Source of the DNA: Pyropia haitanensis
Lineage: Eukaryota; Rhodophyta; Bangiophyceae; Bangiales; Bangiaceae
Direction of reading: 5' to 3'
Length of the DNA stretch: 64,000 bases
Assembly (NCBI GenBank): GCA_008729055.1
Contig: SDUX01000002.1
Span: 4,553,874-4,617,873, forward strand
The translations under genes were made by a program, and so were the position numbers. The notes beneath the pieces were generated by a model that saw only the letters and a program-made list of their open reading frames with translations, did no database searches and had not been told where the DNA came from. This document shows, piece by piece, positions 9,947 to 20,862 of this stretch (its first letter is position 1; every line of letters starts with the position of its first letter).

Positions 9947-12900
9947 TCACCCAATGTCCCTACTCGCCCGCCGCCGCCGCCCGCGCAGCGGCAGCCGCTC
10001 GCCGCGTCGTCCTCGCGGCCTTCTCCCCCCCCCCCTCGCTCCCCGCCCTCTGCCGCCATGGCCGGCAGACGGCCCGCTCCCAGAGTCGGCAGCACTCTCC
10101 CCGCCAGCCACGCCCCGAGATGACGTCGACCAGCGGCCACGGCCGCGGCCACGTCCAACCCCCGCCGACCCCCCCCGGCCACGCCCGCGGCCGCGGCCGC
10201 GGCCACGACTCGACCCACCCCCCCCCGACGTGGAAGACGTTCCCCAGACGCCGCCTGGCGGCGATGGCGATGAAAAAGATGGCGACGGCTCCGCCGACGA
10301 AGACGACTCAGCCGACGACGCCGCCGAATCGTTGGGCGTCACGTCGTCGCGCGTGCGCTTACGTAGGCGGCGCAAATGGACGGGCGGTACCGACGGGGAC
10401 ATGACCATGACAGGAGCAGGGTTGGGCGCCACGCCATGAGGGGGGAGGCGCTCCGCGTCCGCCGCGGCGGCGGCGGCGGCCGCCGCCGCTACCAGCTGCG
10501 CAGGAGTCACCCACCCTCCCACCGTGGCGGCGTCGGGCGGAGGTGATGCAGGGCCACCCGCCGCCTCCGTCGCCGCCGCCCCCGCCGACAGACCAGCCGG
10601 CGCTGCGGGGACCGCTGGGGGGGCGTCGGTAACGGCAGCGTCGCGGCGTCTACGACGCGCCTGCGCCCCGCCAGCGGCCGCACGTGACTGGGGCACCGAC
10701 TGGTCGCTCGGCGACCCGGTCGCTGCGGTGGCGGGGCGGCCACGCTTGGCACGGGTGTGGGAGGCAGCGCGACCGTCAGTGTCACGACGACCTTCCCCAT
10801 CATCATCCTCGCCGCCGTCGCCGCCGTCGCCACCGTCGCCACCGTCGTCGTCATAGGCGTCACTGTCGATGTCGACCCGCCGCCGCTTCCGAGTCGACCG
10901 CGGCGAGAGAGTTGAGGCGGCCAAAGCGACTGCAGCGGCGGACCGAAGCGCCGCGTCTTCCGCGTCGGTCTCGCCATCTGCATCGCTGTCACTGTCCACC
11001 CGCCGTCGCTTCCGGGTTGGTCGTGGCATGCGCGCCAACGACGCGGAGAGTGATGCGGATGCCGCGGGCCCAGGCGTTTGCTTGCGCCGAGTGATAGACT
11101 TGGCCCCACCCCGAGTCGCGACTGCTGGTGTTGCCACTGCTGCCGCCGCCACCGACGTAGGTCCAGAGGGCTGCGGCACAGGGACGCCGCCAGGTGCATC
11201 GCCATCCGCGACATCGACAATCGAAGTGGCATGCCTGTAGGCGCGACGTGGCCGCTCGGGCGGCAGCGCCGACGATGGTGGTGGGAGTGCCCCCGCGTCC
11301 ACCTCCCGCCGGTGCGACCGGCCTGCCGACCCTGCCGCAGACGATGGTGCGGCCGGGGTCTCGGCCGAGGGCGCGCTGCCCACTGGCCGGGGTGTTGCCC
11401 CCGCGCGGCCGCCGCGGCGGGAACCTGGCGGCCGACCACGGCGGGCAGGAGTGGGCGCCACCGCCGGTGTGCCCGCTCCATTGGCGCTGGGCGGTAAGCC
11501 TGCCCCAGTTGACGCGGGCGATTGCGGGCGAGCCCGAGGTTGGTCCCCATCAGCGTGCCGTGATGCTGACGCCAACGCGTCCCAGCTAGCTCCCCCACGG
11601 CCAGACCGGCGGCGAAGCGGGCGGGGCGTCAAGAATGTGCGCACCACCGAGCTGTCAGCGGCTACCAGCTGCGCGGTAATCGTTGCGCCCGCCAGGTTGG
11701 CCCTACTCTCCACCGGTGGCACCGCCGCCGCTGTGGTTGCTGACGGCGCAGCTTCCACCGTCTCCGGCGCTGCTGCTGCTGCTTCATCGGCGGATCCTGA
11801 GTCTTCCTTCTGGTCAATCGGCCACGGCTCTGTCTGCACCGCCGACGCGCGGACCAGTGCCACTACCGACTTGAACTGCTCTGGCCACGGCAGGCGGTAG
11901 ACGGCATCCACAATGCGCGATTGTAGCGCCGTCCAAGATGCAGGCGTCAGCCACAAAGCCGCACACAACGCACGCTCTCGCAACGACATCGATGCCGCGT
12001 TCGGGAAGCACTGGATCGGTAGGGGAATCCAGCCAGTCGCGGCCGCGTCTTCACCGGCGTCTTCTCTGTGGCCACCACTATCATTACCAGCGGTAAGCAC
12101 AGCCTTGGATCCGGATACGGGTGGTGCTGTCCCACCACCTGCTGCAGCCGCTTCCGCATCGTGGGCAGGCGGAGGGCCGCGGGAAACGCCCCGGCGCGGC
12201 CGTCCATCACGCCGCCCGCCGGCAGAGAGTGCTCTCGCGCCCGCGGTAACAGCACCTGCTTCGTCTCCAGACGGCGATCCGTGGGACACCATGCTGCCCG
12301 CTGCAGCTGCCGCCGACGCGGGCGCAGTTGCAGCAGCAGACGCCGCCAAAGCGGCTGCTATCCCCCCAGAGCCAGACGACCGTCCCACTCCGCCCACCCC
12401 TCCTCGCGCGCGCCGCTGCGCCACGGCCGCGTCAAACGCGGCGGCATCGGCGAGGCTCGTCACTCCCACCGCCCGGTAGGCCGTAAGCTGCGCAATCCGG
12501 GCCGCCAGACGATGCTCCTGGAGCACCGCCTCCTCGAGTTCCGCTTGCACCTCAGGAGGATGCAGGCGCGCAAACACCTTGAGCCGCGACAGCACATCGC
12601 GCTCCACCTTTGGCAGCGCCGCCTCGGCAGACCGGAGGGCCTCAAAATCCAACAGCTTCCGTTCGAGCACAAACGCCTTGCGCTGCGCCCGCACCGCCAC
12701 ACGAGCATTGTAGATTTCCAGCAGCCGCACCTTGACGTCCACCTCTTCGGGCGAGTCGTCGACGTCCAAGACCAGGTCCGCGACCAGGTCCTCGGCCCCG
12801 TCATCAAACTCCACATCAAAGTCCCCGCGGGCAGGCATATAGCCGTCGAGGCGGCGGCCACCCGGTGGCGCGGTCGGGTCCTCCCCAATGACACCGCGGG

Positions 12901-14062
12901 AGCCACGCGCAAAGTCCGGGGCGGCCGGCTCGGCACCGTCGCCATCATCGTCGGCGTCGCAAGCAGCGCCATCAGACGCGGCACCGCCAGCATCATCCGC
13001 TGGGGATGCGGGCGTCGCCCCGCGCTTGCCCCGCCCCTTGCGCATACCGGCAGCAACCCCTGAGCCAGACGCGCCACCATGCAACGAGGAGGAGCCGCCC
13101 ACTCCGGCGGCTGGGGAGTCGGCAAACGGCAACGACGCGTCCGCCCCACGCCGCCGGCCGCGCTTGCCAACGCCCTTGCGGTGGGCACCCGCTCGGGCAG
13201 ACCCCCCCCCCGCCCCCACCCCCGCTCCCGCGACCGGCGGCCCTGCCGGCGACGGGCTGCGCGGCGAGCTATCACACATGGGGGACGCGGCAGGAGACTT
13301 GGCCGCCGCGGCGGAGGCACACACCCCACCCCCCGCGGCGGGCAGCAGCACGTCCCCGTTGGGGAGCCCCCCCACCCCCCCCAGGTACGCCTCATCATAG
13401 TGCGCCTCACACTTGCGGGCGGGCTTGGTGCCCACCGCCTCGGCCACCGCCGCCCAGTGGTGCGGCCCGTACGTGAGGAGGCCATCGAGGAGGCGGGCCT
13501 CCTCGTCGGCGCCCCAGTCGGCCGCAAAAGCGGGCGGCGCCGTTGCCGCCACCACCCGGTACGGGTGGGTAGAGACGTGCGGCTTGAGCGCCGCGCCCAC
13601 CGAGAAGCAGTCCACGCACAGCTCCACGGGGGGAGCCACACACGCCTCACACCGGATGCGCGCGGCGGCGGCGGTCAGGTCCCGCCCACAGTACCCGCAC
13701 GGCCGGTCGTCGCCGTCGGCAGCGGCGACTGCCGCGGCAGCGGCAACGGCGGTGGCCGTCGACGCGGCCGCGGCGCCACAGCCGCCAGCACCCGGCGCCA
13801 CGACGGCAGAGGCTGCCCCATCCCCCCCTGCGACCGTCGGCGGAGACACGGCGGCGGCGCCCAAGGACCCGCCCCGCCCCCTCATTGACGCCAATGCCGT
13901 CGCCGCCGTAGCAGCGGTCACAACCGGACTCGCGCCCGCGGCAGCAGGTGACGCGGCCGACGCGGCCGCCGCCGCCGCCGCTGTGGGCGCGCCGCCCACG
14001 CCAGCGGCGGCCACGTCACGGCCGCCCCCGCCAACTGCCGCGGCGCGGGCGCCGCGGCCCAT
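9947..14062 (-). CDS. ADA2: Transcriptional adaptor ADA2 (ZZ, SANT, ADA2 core, SWIRM) with long disordered tail
   Basis: Intact 1,371-residue frame from an ATG. ADA2 binds GCN5 and ADA3 in SAGA/ATAC-type histone acetyltransferase complexes in the nucleus. Domains in order: a ZZ zinc finger at ~122-171 (CGYCGRDL, RCEACVAPPVELCVDCF, then HPYRV); a SANT/Myb domain at ~182-226 (WGADEEARLLDGLLTYGPHHW, split as printed); the ADA2 central region at ~400-545, opening with GYMPARGDFDVEFDDGAE and followed by a Glu/Arg-rich helix (RKAFVLERKLLDF); and a SWIRM-like domain at ~675-745 (SLRERALCAALWLTP). The remaining ~600 residues are unusual. ADA2 proteins are normally 400-600 residues long. The tail has AT-hook-like cores (RRGRPPGSRRG, KRGRPATAA), two copies of a (S/T)RKRRRVD-D/S-SD unit and an RGRGRG track near 10,180-10,205. 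The tail is inferred to be disordered. Confidence 0.93.
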   Translation of the reverse strand: MGRGARAAAVGGGGRDVAAAGVGGAPTAAAAAAASAASPAAAGASPVVTAATAATALASMRGRGGSLGAAAVSPPTVAGGDGAASAVVAPGAGGCGAAAASTATAVAAAAAVAAADGDDRPCGYCGRDLTAAAARIRCEACVAPPVELCVDCFSVGAALKPHVSTHPYRVVAATAPPAFAADWGADEEARLLDGLLTYGPHHWAAVAEAVGTKPARKCEAHYDEAYLGGVGGLPNGDVLLPAAGGGVCASAAAAKSPAASPMCDSSPRSPSPAGPPVAGAGVGAGGGSARAGAHRKGVGKRGRRRGADASLPFADSPAAGVGGSSSLHGGASGSGVAAGMRKGRGKRGATPASPADDAGGAASDGAACDADDDGDGAEPAAPDFARGSRGVIGEDPTAPPGGRRLDGYMPARGDFDVEFDDGAEDLVADLVLDVDDSPEEVDVKVRLLEIYNARVAVRAQRKAFVLERKLLDFEALRSAEAALPKVERDVLSRLKVFARLHPPEVQAELEEAVLQEHRLAARIAQLTAYRAVGVTSLADAAAFDAAVAQRRARGGVGGVGRSSGSGGIAAALAASAAATAPASAAAAAGSMVSHGSPSGDEAGAVTAGARALSAGGRRDGRPRRGVSRGPPPAHDAEAAAAGGGTAPPVSGSKAVLTAGNDSGGHREDAGEDAAATGWIPLPIQCFPNAASMSLRERALCAALWLTPASWTALQSRIVDAVYRLPWPEQFKSVVALVRASAVQTEPWPIDQKEDSGSADEAAAAAPETVEAAPSATTAAAVPPVESRANLAGATITAQLVAADSSVVRTFLTPRPLRRRSGRGGASWDALASASRHADGDQPRARPQSPASTGAGLPPSANGAGTPAVAPTPARRGRPPGSRRGGRAGATPRPVGSAPSAETPAAPSSAAGSAGRSHRREVDAGALPPPSSALPPERPRRAYRHATSIVDVADGDAPGGVPVPQPSGPTSVAAAAVATPAVATRGGAKSITRRKQTPGPAASASLSASLARMPRPTRKRRRVDSDSDADGETDAEDAALRSAAAVALAASTLSPRSTRKRRRVDIDSDAYDDDGGDGGDGGDGGEDDDGEGRRDTDGRAASHTRAKRGRPATAATGSPSDQSVPQSRAAAGGAQARRRRRDAAVTDAPPAVPAAPAGLSAGAAATEAAGGPASPPPDAATVGGWVTPAQLVAAAAAAAAAADAERLPPHGVAPNPAPVMVMSPSVPPVHLRRLRKRTRDDVTPNDSAASSAESSSSAEPSPSFSSPSPPGGVWGTSSTSGGGGSSRGRGRGRGRGRGGSAGVGRGRGRGRWSTSSRGVAGGESAADSGSGPSAGHGGRGRGARGGGRRPRGRRGERLPLRGRRRRASRDIG

Positions 14063-14096
14063 TCGCCCGCAACCGCCGCGTGGCCACAGCGGCCGA

Positions 14097-14145
14097 CGCC
14101 GCCGGCGCCGCCGACGCCGCCGACGCCGCCGACGCCGCCGACGCT
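14097..14145. repeat. 9-bp tandem repeat just upstream of ADA2
   Basis: About five copies of a GCCGCCGAC-type unit lie 35-85 bp upstream of the ADA2 ATG. They would be in the 5' UTR or promoter. Translated on the minus strand they give Val-Gly-Gly repeats, so an extended N-terminus through another exon cannot be excluded. Confidence 0.6.
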
Positions 14146-15910
14146 TGTCGCCGCCGCTGCCGCCGCCGCCGACGTCGTTAGAGAACCTACGCGCGCAAGC
14201 GCAGGTGGTAGAAGGTCCACCGCCGCGCTCACGTGTCGGGCGGTGACGGCAGGAGGCCTGCCGGCCGCCCCAGCCGGCGGGTCACCGCCGGCCGCGGCGG
14301 ACGCTGGCGCTGCTGCGCAGTGTACGAACGGGCGGGCCGTCCGCGACCGCGTGGCCTACGGTGGTGGGCCGTCGCTGGCAAGCGCGATGCCCCCCCCTCC
14401 ACGTCCAGCGCTGGGAGAGGGATGCGATTTCGGTCGTGCAGCGCGGACGACGCAGTGTCTCTCAACCAGCAAAATACAGGAGGAACGGGTCAAAATGCAA
14501 TGAATCGGTGCACACAGTTGGCACGCCACGGCTGAAAAAGCCAGCCATACTTTGACGCTGTACAGCAACTGTCAACAAAAATACACGAACGGTGAGATAT
14601 CGTTCGATATATGTGTTTCGTGAGCACAAAAGAGTATTTCAATGATGATCTCATTTGAGTATTCATCGATTGAAACACTATTGAAACTTTGAAATACATT
14701 CTTTGAGCCTCAGAACAACCTTGCCTCCCTGAGCCGCCGCCGCCGACCGCCGCCGCCCTCGCACCAGACGCTGCCCGATAGCGTCTCTCAAAAACTCCTC
14801 GCATTCTACAACCATCAACGATGAAAGTCTGTCACTTCCGCCACGAACCAAAATTGAACATGGGTCATGAGGTCCACGTGGGCATGTGGTGAAAAGCCAC
14901 ATCTGTACTTTTTTCCGTTGGATTTCTGCTTCGATGGTCCCACACTCCCCGCCGCGGCGTGCGTTCCCGTCGTGCGGGGGTCGCCACGGCCGTCGCGGCC
15001 ACGGCGCTGGCGCGGCGGCCGGCTGGCGGCGGCCAGCCGGCGCGCCACGACTCGTCGGTCGGGGCGGCCGGCCGTGCGGCGGGGGCGTGGGCGCGCGCCG
15101 CGGCCGCGACGCCGCGCGCGGCGCGCCACCGCCGCGGCCGCCACACCTCGCCCGCCCAACCCGCCCCCCCCCCCCCCCGCCACACCACCCTTCCAAGTCA
15201 GCAGCCCCGCCGCCCCAACGGAGGGGGACGCCGGGGGGGGGGGGCGACCGTGGCTCCTCTCAACGCGCTTTCTGGCCCGGCCGCGGCTGCGGCAGGAGCG
15301 CGCGCGACCGCTCCGCGTCGGCGTGCGGAGGGGGTCGGCTGCCAGCGCGCCGTGGCGTGCTTGCTTTTGCTGGGCGGGGGCGGGTTGGGGGGGGGGCGTC
15401 CACGGCGCTCCCGGCGTGGGGGGGGGGGTGCGCTGGCGGGGGGAGGGGGGGGGGTGCCAGCCCCACGACCGCGCGCGCCACAGCCACGGCGGGGGCGTGG
15501 GGGGGGGGGGGGGGGCGGCGGCGGCCGGCGGCGGGCACGGGCGGCCCGCCGCCGCGCTCGTGCCGCGCCCGCCGTCGCCACTGGCGCCGCTCCCCCGCAC
15601 TCCCCCTGCCGTCGGCACGCCCCCCCACCGTGGCGCCCGCACCCGCCCACCCTCCCTCGACGCTGCCTCGGCGCCATCCCCGCCCTGGCCCCCCCCCCCG
15701 GTGCTGGCGCCCCTCACCCCCCTCCTGTTCTCCCTCGGCGCCACGGCCGCCGCCGCCCCCTTCCTTCCGCGGTAGCCGCCGTCGCCCGGGCGGGCCGTGA
15801 GAGGAACTCCCTCCCCCACGCTCCGCCTACACACTCTTCTCCCTCCCTTCTTCCCTCCCTTTTGACCCTCCCTTCTTTCATTCCTCCCGGCTCTCCTCGC
15901 CGGCCGGGGA
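14146..15910. other. Intergenic region between divergent ADA2 and FCS/PHD/CW genes
   Basis: The segment 14,480-14,720 is an AT-rich island, in strong contrast to its surroundings, and is a plausible promoter or matrix-type spacer. The part at 14,940-15,780 is again very GC-rich with long C and G runs (for example near 15,165-15,178, 15,232-15,243 and 15,499-15,514). Several protein-like stretches occur in different frames, but none forms a gene I can defend. Pyrimidine-rich sequence at 15,830-15,900 directly precedes the next gene. Confidence 0.5.
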
Positions 15911-18900
15911 ATGCCGCCGCCCGCATCGGCAGCCACATCCGACGTGGCAATCCCGCCGCGGCGCCCCCGGTCGTCTCGAAGTGGCGGTGTTACTACCGCC
16001 GCGCCGGCCGCCGCCGCCTCTACCGCGGCTGCCGCCGCACCCGCCGCCGTTCCTACCGCTACCGCCACCCCTATCGCCACCGTCACCGGCATGGCCGCGG
16101 CCGCCGCGGCGGCCCGCGACGCGGCGGCGGGGATGGGGGCACCCCCCGCCCCCCCTTCCCCTTCCGCCGCGGGTGGCGGCGGCGGCTCGTGCGAGCTGTG
16201 TGGCCACACGCCCACCGACGAGGGCGGCTGGTACAGCAAGAGCCGCCGCTTCTGCTCGTCCGAATGCGCTCACCGGTACAGTCGCGGCCATATTGTGCGC
16301 CCGCGGGTGGCGGGCGGGGGGGGATTGGCGGGGAGCGGCAAGGGCGGTGCCGCTGCCGCTGCTGGCCCGTCAGCGACGCCCGCCGGCCCGACGGCTGGTG
16401 GGGGCGGTGGGGGAGGCACCGCGCGTCCTGCCGCCGCCGCCGCCGCCGTTGGCGCGCCAGCGCCTCGGCGACACCGGCGGCGGTTGATCGTTGCCGCCGG
16501 GACGCCGCCGCCGCCTCCTCCGCCGCCATTACCGCCGCTGCTGTCCGTGTCGCTGCCACCGCCCCCGCCGCCGCTGCCGCCACTCGCTGGTCAGACACTG
16601 CCGACGGGCGGCGGCCCTGCCGCGGCGACCGAGCTGCCGCTGCCGCCGCCGCCACGCGCGCTGCCACCGTCGCTGATGAGCGTCGGGGCGTTGCCACCCC
16701 GGCGCAATGACGGCGCGGGGGGGGGGAGGAGCGCCGTCCCGCGGCGACGCTCGTCTCCTGGCGCGCTTCGGTCCGGCGCCTCGGCGGTGGCTGTGCCTGG
16801 CGGCGGTGGCGGTGGAGGTAGCGGCGGCGGTGGCGGTCGTGGTGGCGGAAGCGACGGGGCCACGCCTCGGGTAGCCTTGGCGCCGCCGCTCCGGTCGGTT
16901 GGGTCGGCGACGACGGGTTCGGCGTCGGGCGGTTCGGCAAGCAGCGGCGGCGTGGCGGTGGTTGGGGTGGAAGGGGGGGCGGTGGCTGGGCTGGGGGCTG
17001 GGGCCCGCGGGCGGCGGCGGCCACTGGCCGCCCTCAAACAGGAGCTCGTAGTGGGCGGCGGCGGCACCGGGCCTCCCGCCGCGGGCGGCGGTGCACCATC
17101 GCGGGTGCAGCCCTCTCGGGCGGGCGTCGCGGCGGGGTGGGGGGGTCGCCCGACTCAACCATCTGTTGGCCCCGCCTCCCTCCCGCCGGTTTCCCCCCCT
17201 CGGCTCTCTCGGGCGCCCCCCTTCCCCGCCCCCGTGTCTGACGCCGATGCGGACCGGCGTGTTCGCGAGACGTTTTGCTCCTTTTACCCGCGGCGTCTGA
17301 ACTTTGACAAGAAGCGCCCCGTGGACGTGGCCACCCTGTCCCCCTTTGCCGCCGCCGCCGCGGCGATTGACGGCGTCTCTGCCGACGACGCGTGCGCAGT
17401 GTGTGGCGGGGACGGCGACGCGTCGCCGCTTGTCGCGTGCAGCCGCTGCCCGCTCGCCTTTCACGCCGACTGCTGCGAGCCGCCGCTGCTCGTCCGGCCG
17501 CTGCCGGGCAGCGCGTGGCGCTGCCGCGGCTGCGCCTCCCTCCGGCGGTCGCGCAACTACGACGCCGTCGGCCTTGCGCGCGCGACGCGCGACGCGCGGG
17601 AGGGCAACCCGCTCGCGCTGGTCCTCCCTGCCGCGCTCCACGCGGGCTACGTCGCCTCCCGCGCGGGCGGCATTGACTGGCTCCGTTGTGCCCGGTGCGG
17701 GACCATCCGCTCCGTCCGCCCAGGGGTGCTGTCCGAGGCCATGCCCCCGACGTGGGCGTGTGCCGACGCTTTTTGGGTGCCGGGCGCCGCCGCGGCGGGC
17801 TGTCAACGACCACCGGAGCCGGCCGTTGCACAGGTGGAGGCGCACCTGGCGCGCCGGGGGGACGAGCGGCGGCGGCTGTTTGAAGTGGACTTTGGCGCTG
17901 AGAACCCCGAGCTGTGGGCGTCCCCGGCTGTGGTGCAAGGGCGTCTGAGCCTGACCCGCCCGCGTACGGCGCCTTCGCCCCGGTCGTCTGGGGTAGCGAC
18001 TTCGGTGGGGGGGGGCGGGTTGGAGGGGGGGGGGGTCGTGGGGGCCGCCCACCTCACGGGGCGGGCGCTGCAAGCGTGGCGCCGCTGCCACTGTCGCCAT
18101 CTCGTGCTGGAGGAAGAGGGGGCAGCGCGTCGGCGCCCGTTTCCGGCCACCGTGGCAGCGGTGGGGGTGGTGGGGGTGGTGGACTGGGCCGGGCAGTCTC
18201 GTCGCCTCTGCCACCGCCACCGACGAAGGCAGAGGTAGCGGCGGCGGCGGCCGAAGCGGCAGCAGTGGACAGTGCCGCGACTGAGGACGAGGATGATGAT
18301 GATGAGCTGTTGCACCTCCGCCATCCATTGTATTCGCACGTGGCTGGCGTGGGGCCACCACGCCGGGGACGTGCCGTCCCTGGGAGCGGCCGCGACGGGG
18401 ACGAGCTGCAGCTTGGCGGCGGCTTGGCCGATGGCATGCCCCAGCCGCCAGACGCTCTGTACCGGCAGCACGCCGGGGACGGTGGACATGCAACCGTGCA
18501 CCCGCTGCTCAGTGCATCGCCGGGCCAGGTGCGCGCCGTCGGTGGTATGGGGGAGCGGCCGTACGACTGGCCATCTGGCGGCCACGCCGCCGGTCCACTG
18601 CCGTCGCCGTATGGGGCAGCGCGGGGCGGCCATCACGCGTTGCCGCTCGACGGCGGCGCGTCGTATGCCGGGCATGGTCCGCCCTCGCGCGACCCGACGC
18701 AGCAGGTGCCGCCCCTCAGTGCGCGGGGCGCCTATGTGCCGCAGGGCACCCCCCAGGTGCGTCCGCATGCGTTGTCGCAGCTTCGTGCCGCACCGCCCCA
18801 CCGCCTGGGCCCGCAGCCGCCGCAGCAACACACGCCGGTCGTGTTTGACGTTGACAGCCGGCGGCGGCGGGCCTACAACGACCCCTACGGCCCCGGCGCG

Positions 18901-20862
18901 GCGCACCCGCCGCCGACCCACCACAGTTCGCCTCTCGGTGGAATGAGACATCATGGCCCCCCGGGTGTAGGCGGTAGCGGTGCTGCCGCTCGCCACATCC
19001 CCCCTCACCAACAGCGGCACCTGTTACCCAGCAGCTCCCACGCTGGCTACTCGGTGTCGGGTCCGCCACCGCCGCCACCGCCGGCCAAGCGCCCGCGGGT
19101 GCATCCGTCGGGTGCCTCCCTCGCGTTGACGGGCGGGCCCTTTGGACAGTCGCCATTCCCGTACGGGCCGGTTGCCGCTGGTGCCGGCGTGGCGGGGGCG
19201 GCCTACTCCCCCCTCCCCCCACTGGCGCACCAGAACGACTCGCCGCTCACGCCATCGGGGCGCTCCGTCGGTCATGGCGGCCGCGGTGGGTCGGCAGCAG
19301 CGGCGGCCGCGACGACGCCGCCGCAGGTGGGGGCTCACCTGTACCGGCCGGTCAACGTCAAGGTGGAGGCGGGGGGGGGGCACGGCGGCTACGGCGCGCC
19401 ACCGATTGTGTACGGCACGGGAGCGGCGTCATCGCCAGGCAGAGAGCACTTCCCAGGCGGACGGGCACCGCGTGTGCCCTCTGACGCGTATGGTGTGTAT
19501 GACGTGGACACGCCGCCGGCCAATGCGCGAGGTGACGCGGGGAGCCGCCCGCCCCCCTCTCCGCCACCCGCGCCCCCCCCTCTTCGTCCCCCCGCCCCGC
19601 CTTGCCCAGCCGACGTGTCTCGCCTGTCAGACGAGGCAGCCGCGGCGGAGGTGCTGGGCCTGGTCAGCCGCCAGACGTCCGTTGCGGCCGAGCTGGAAGA
19701 CGAGGTGGTGGCGCTTGCGCTCGCCCGTGACGCCGACTGCCTCATGCTGGTGCGCGCCTTTGGAGCAGACTCGGCGCGGTTCTTCCGCCACGTGTCCAAC
19801 CTGGTGACCAAGCGCGCGGCCGCGACCGCGGCCGCTGCTTCCACAGTGGCGGGCACGGGCTCTGGCGTCTGCGGTGGCACTGCCGCGGGCACGAGAGCTG
19901 GTGTGGACACGGGTGCTGATCCTGACGCGGGCTCTGGTGCTGGCGTGAGCGCGGGCGCTGGTGCTGCCGCGGGCGTGAGCGCTGGTGCCGCCGCTGCCGT
20001 TGGTGCTGGTGCGGGCGATGCTGCTGCTGCCGTTACTCCGTCGACCGGGACGGGCGCGGGTGCGGCTAGCGCCGCCACCACTACTGTCGCGTCCCCCCCG
20101 CCCTCACTGCCCGTCGCAGCCGACGAGCCGTCGGCCGGTGCTGTGCTGCGCGCCATGCCAGCCTGCCTCGTCACTGACACACCAGCCGACGACACTGGCG
20201 ACAAAGGCGTCGGTGACGGTGGCGGCGGCGGTGGCGGTGATGGTAATGGTGACAATGACGACGTCGACGGCGACGTCTGTGGCGGTAGCGGCGGTCACGG
20301 CGACGCCGGCGGTGGCGACGGTGGTGGCGGCAGCGGTGATGACGACGGCAGCGACGGCGGCCTCGCCAAGCACCGCCGTCTCGACACGCCGCCTGTCAGC
20401 GATGGTGGCAGGCCGTTGGCTACCCCGGGTGACGGCGACGGCGGCGGCCGCGGCGGCGAATCTCTTCCAGACCAGGGGCGGGCGGTCCCCTTTGGACACG
20501 CTGTCGTGGACATTCCACCCGCGTCCGTTGGCGGCAGTGACAGCGGTGGCGGCGGTCGGGGCGACGGTGGCACCGACCGTGGCATGTGCAGCCGCGACGT
20601 CGACTGCGATGACCCGTCCGCGGCTGCCGTTCCTGTGGCGGCCGCCGTCGGGCTCCACGAGGCTACTGTCGCCCGGGGGGCGGCGGCGGTGCCCCCCCCC
20701 CCCAGCAGCACCGGCGTGGCGGCAGATGGGGGGGGAGGGTCGGTCGTGACAATCGCCCCGCCGCAGGCGCGGCCGGCCGCGGCCGCGAACGTGGGCGCGG
20801 AACCCCCGCCGGCGGTCGCCATCGGCGGCTCGCCGCTCGGTGCAGGGGCGGGCGGCGCTTGA
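15911..20862 (+). CDS. Chromatin-reader-like protein with FCS, PHD and CW zinc fingers (one frame break)
   Basis: Starts at an ATG and ends at a stop, with one frame change between 17,914 and 18,040, about 1,650 codons in all. Three zinc modules are visible: an FCS/MYM-like finger at ~94-124 (CELCGHTPTDEGGWYSKS, then RFCSSEC); a C4HC3 PHD finger at ~495-541 (CAVCGGDGD, CSRCPLAFHADCCEPP, WRCRGC); and a CW-type finger at ~590-640 (DWLRCARCGTIR, then WACADAFW). PHD and CW modules read histone H3 tails, so a nuclear chromatin role is inferred. No catalytic domain is seen. A helical segment near 19,615-19,815 is followed by a Gly/Asp-rich tail containing AKHRRLDTPP. The frame changes from the PHD/CW frame to the downstream frame. 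The change could lie in the G runs at 18,007-18,015 and 18,025-18,035, or be a very short GT-AG intron (17,914-17,939). Confidence 0.8.
20365..20394 (+). repeat. Tail motif shared with the neighbouring bZIP gene (copy 1)
   Basis: This 30-bp stretch encodes AKHRRLDTPP in the FCS/PHD/CW protein. It matches 27 of 30 bases of the inverted copy at 21,700-21,729 in the bZIP gene. Flanking Gly/Asp-rich codons are also similar over roughly 100-150 bp. Confidence 0.8.

Noticed and set aside
9484..10404. 306-codon plus-strand frame near the ADA2 3' end
   Set aside because: Mostly antisense to the ADA2 tail, with no recognisable domain.
14500..14720. AT-rich island considered as a possible snRNA or organelle insertion
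   Set aside because: No conserved snRNA box, no tRNA boxes and no organelle gene sequence recognised.
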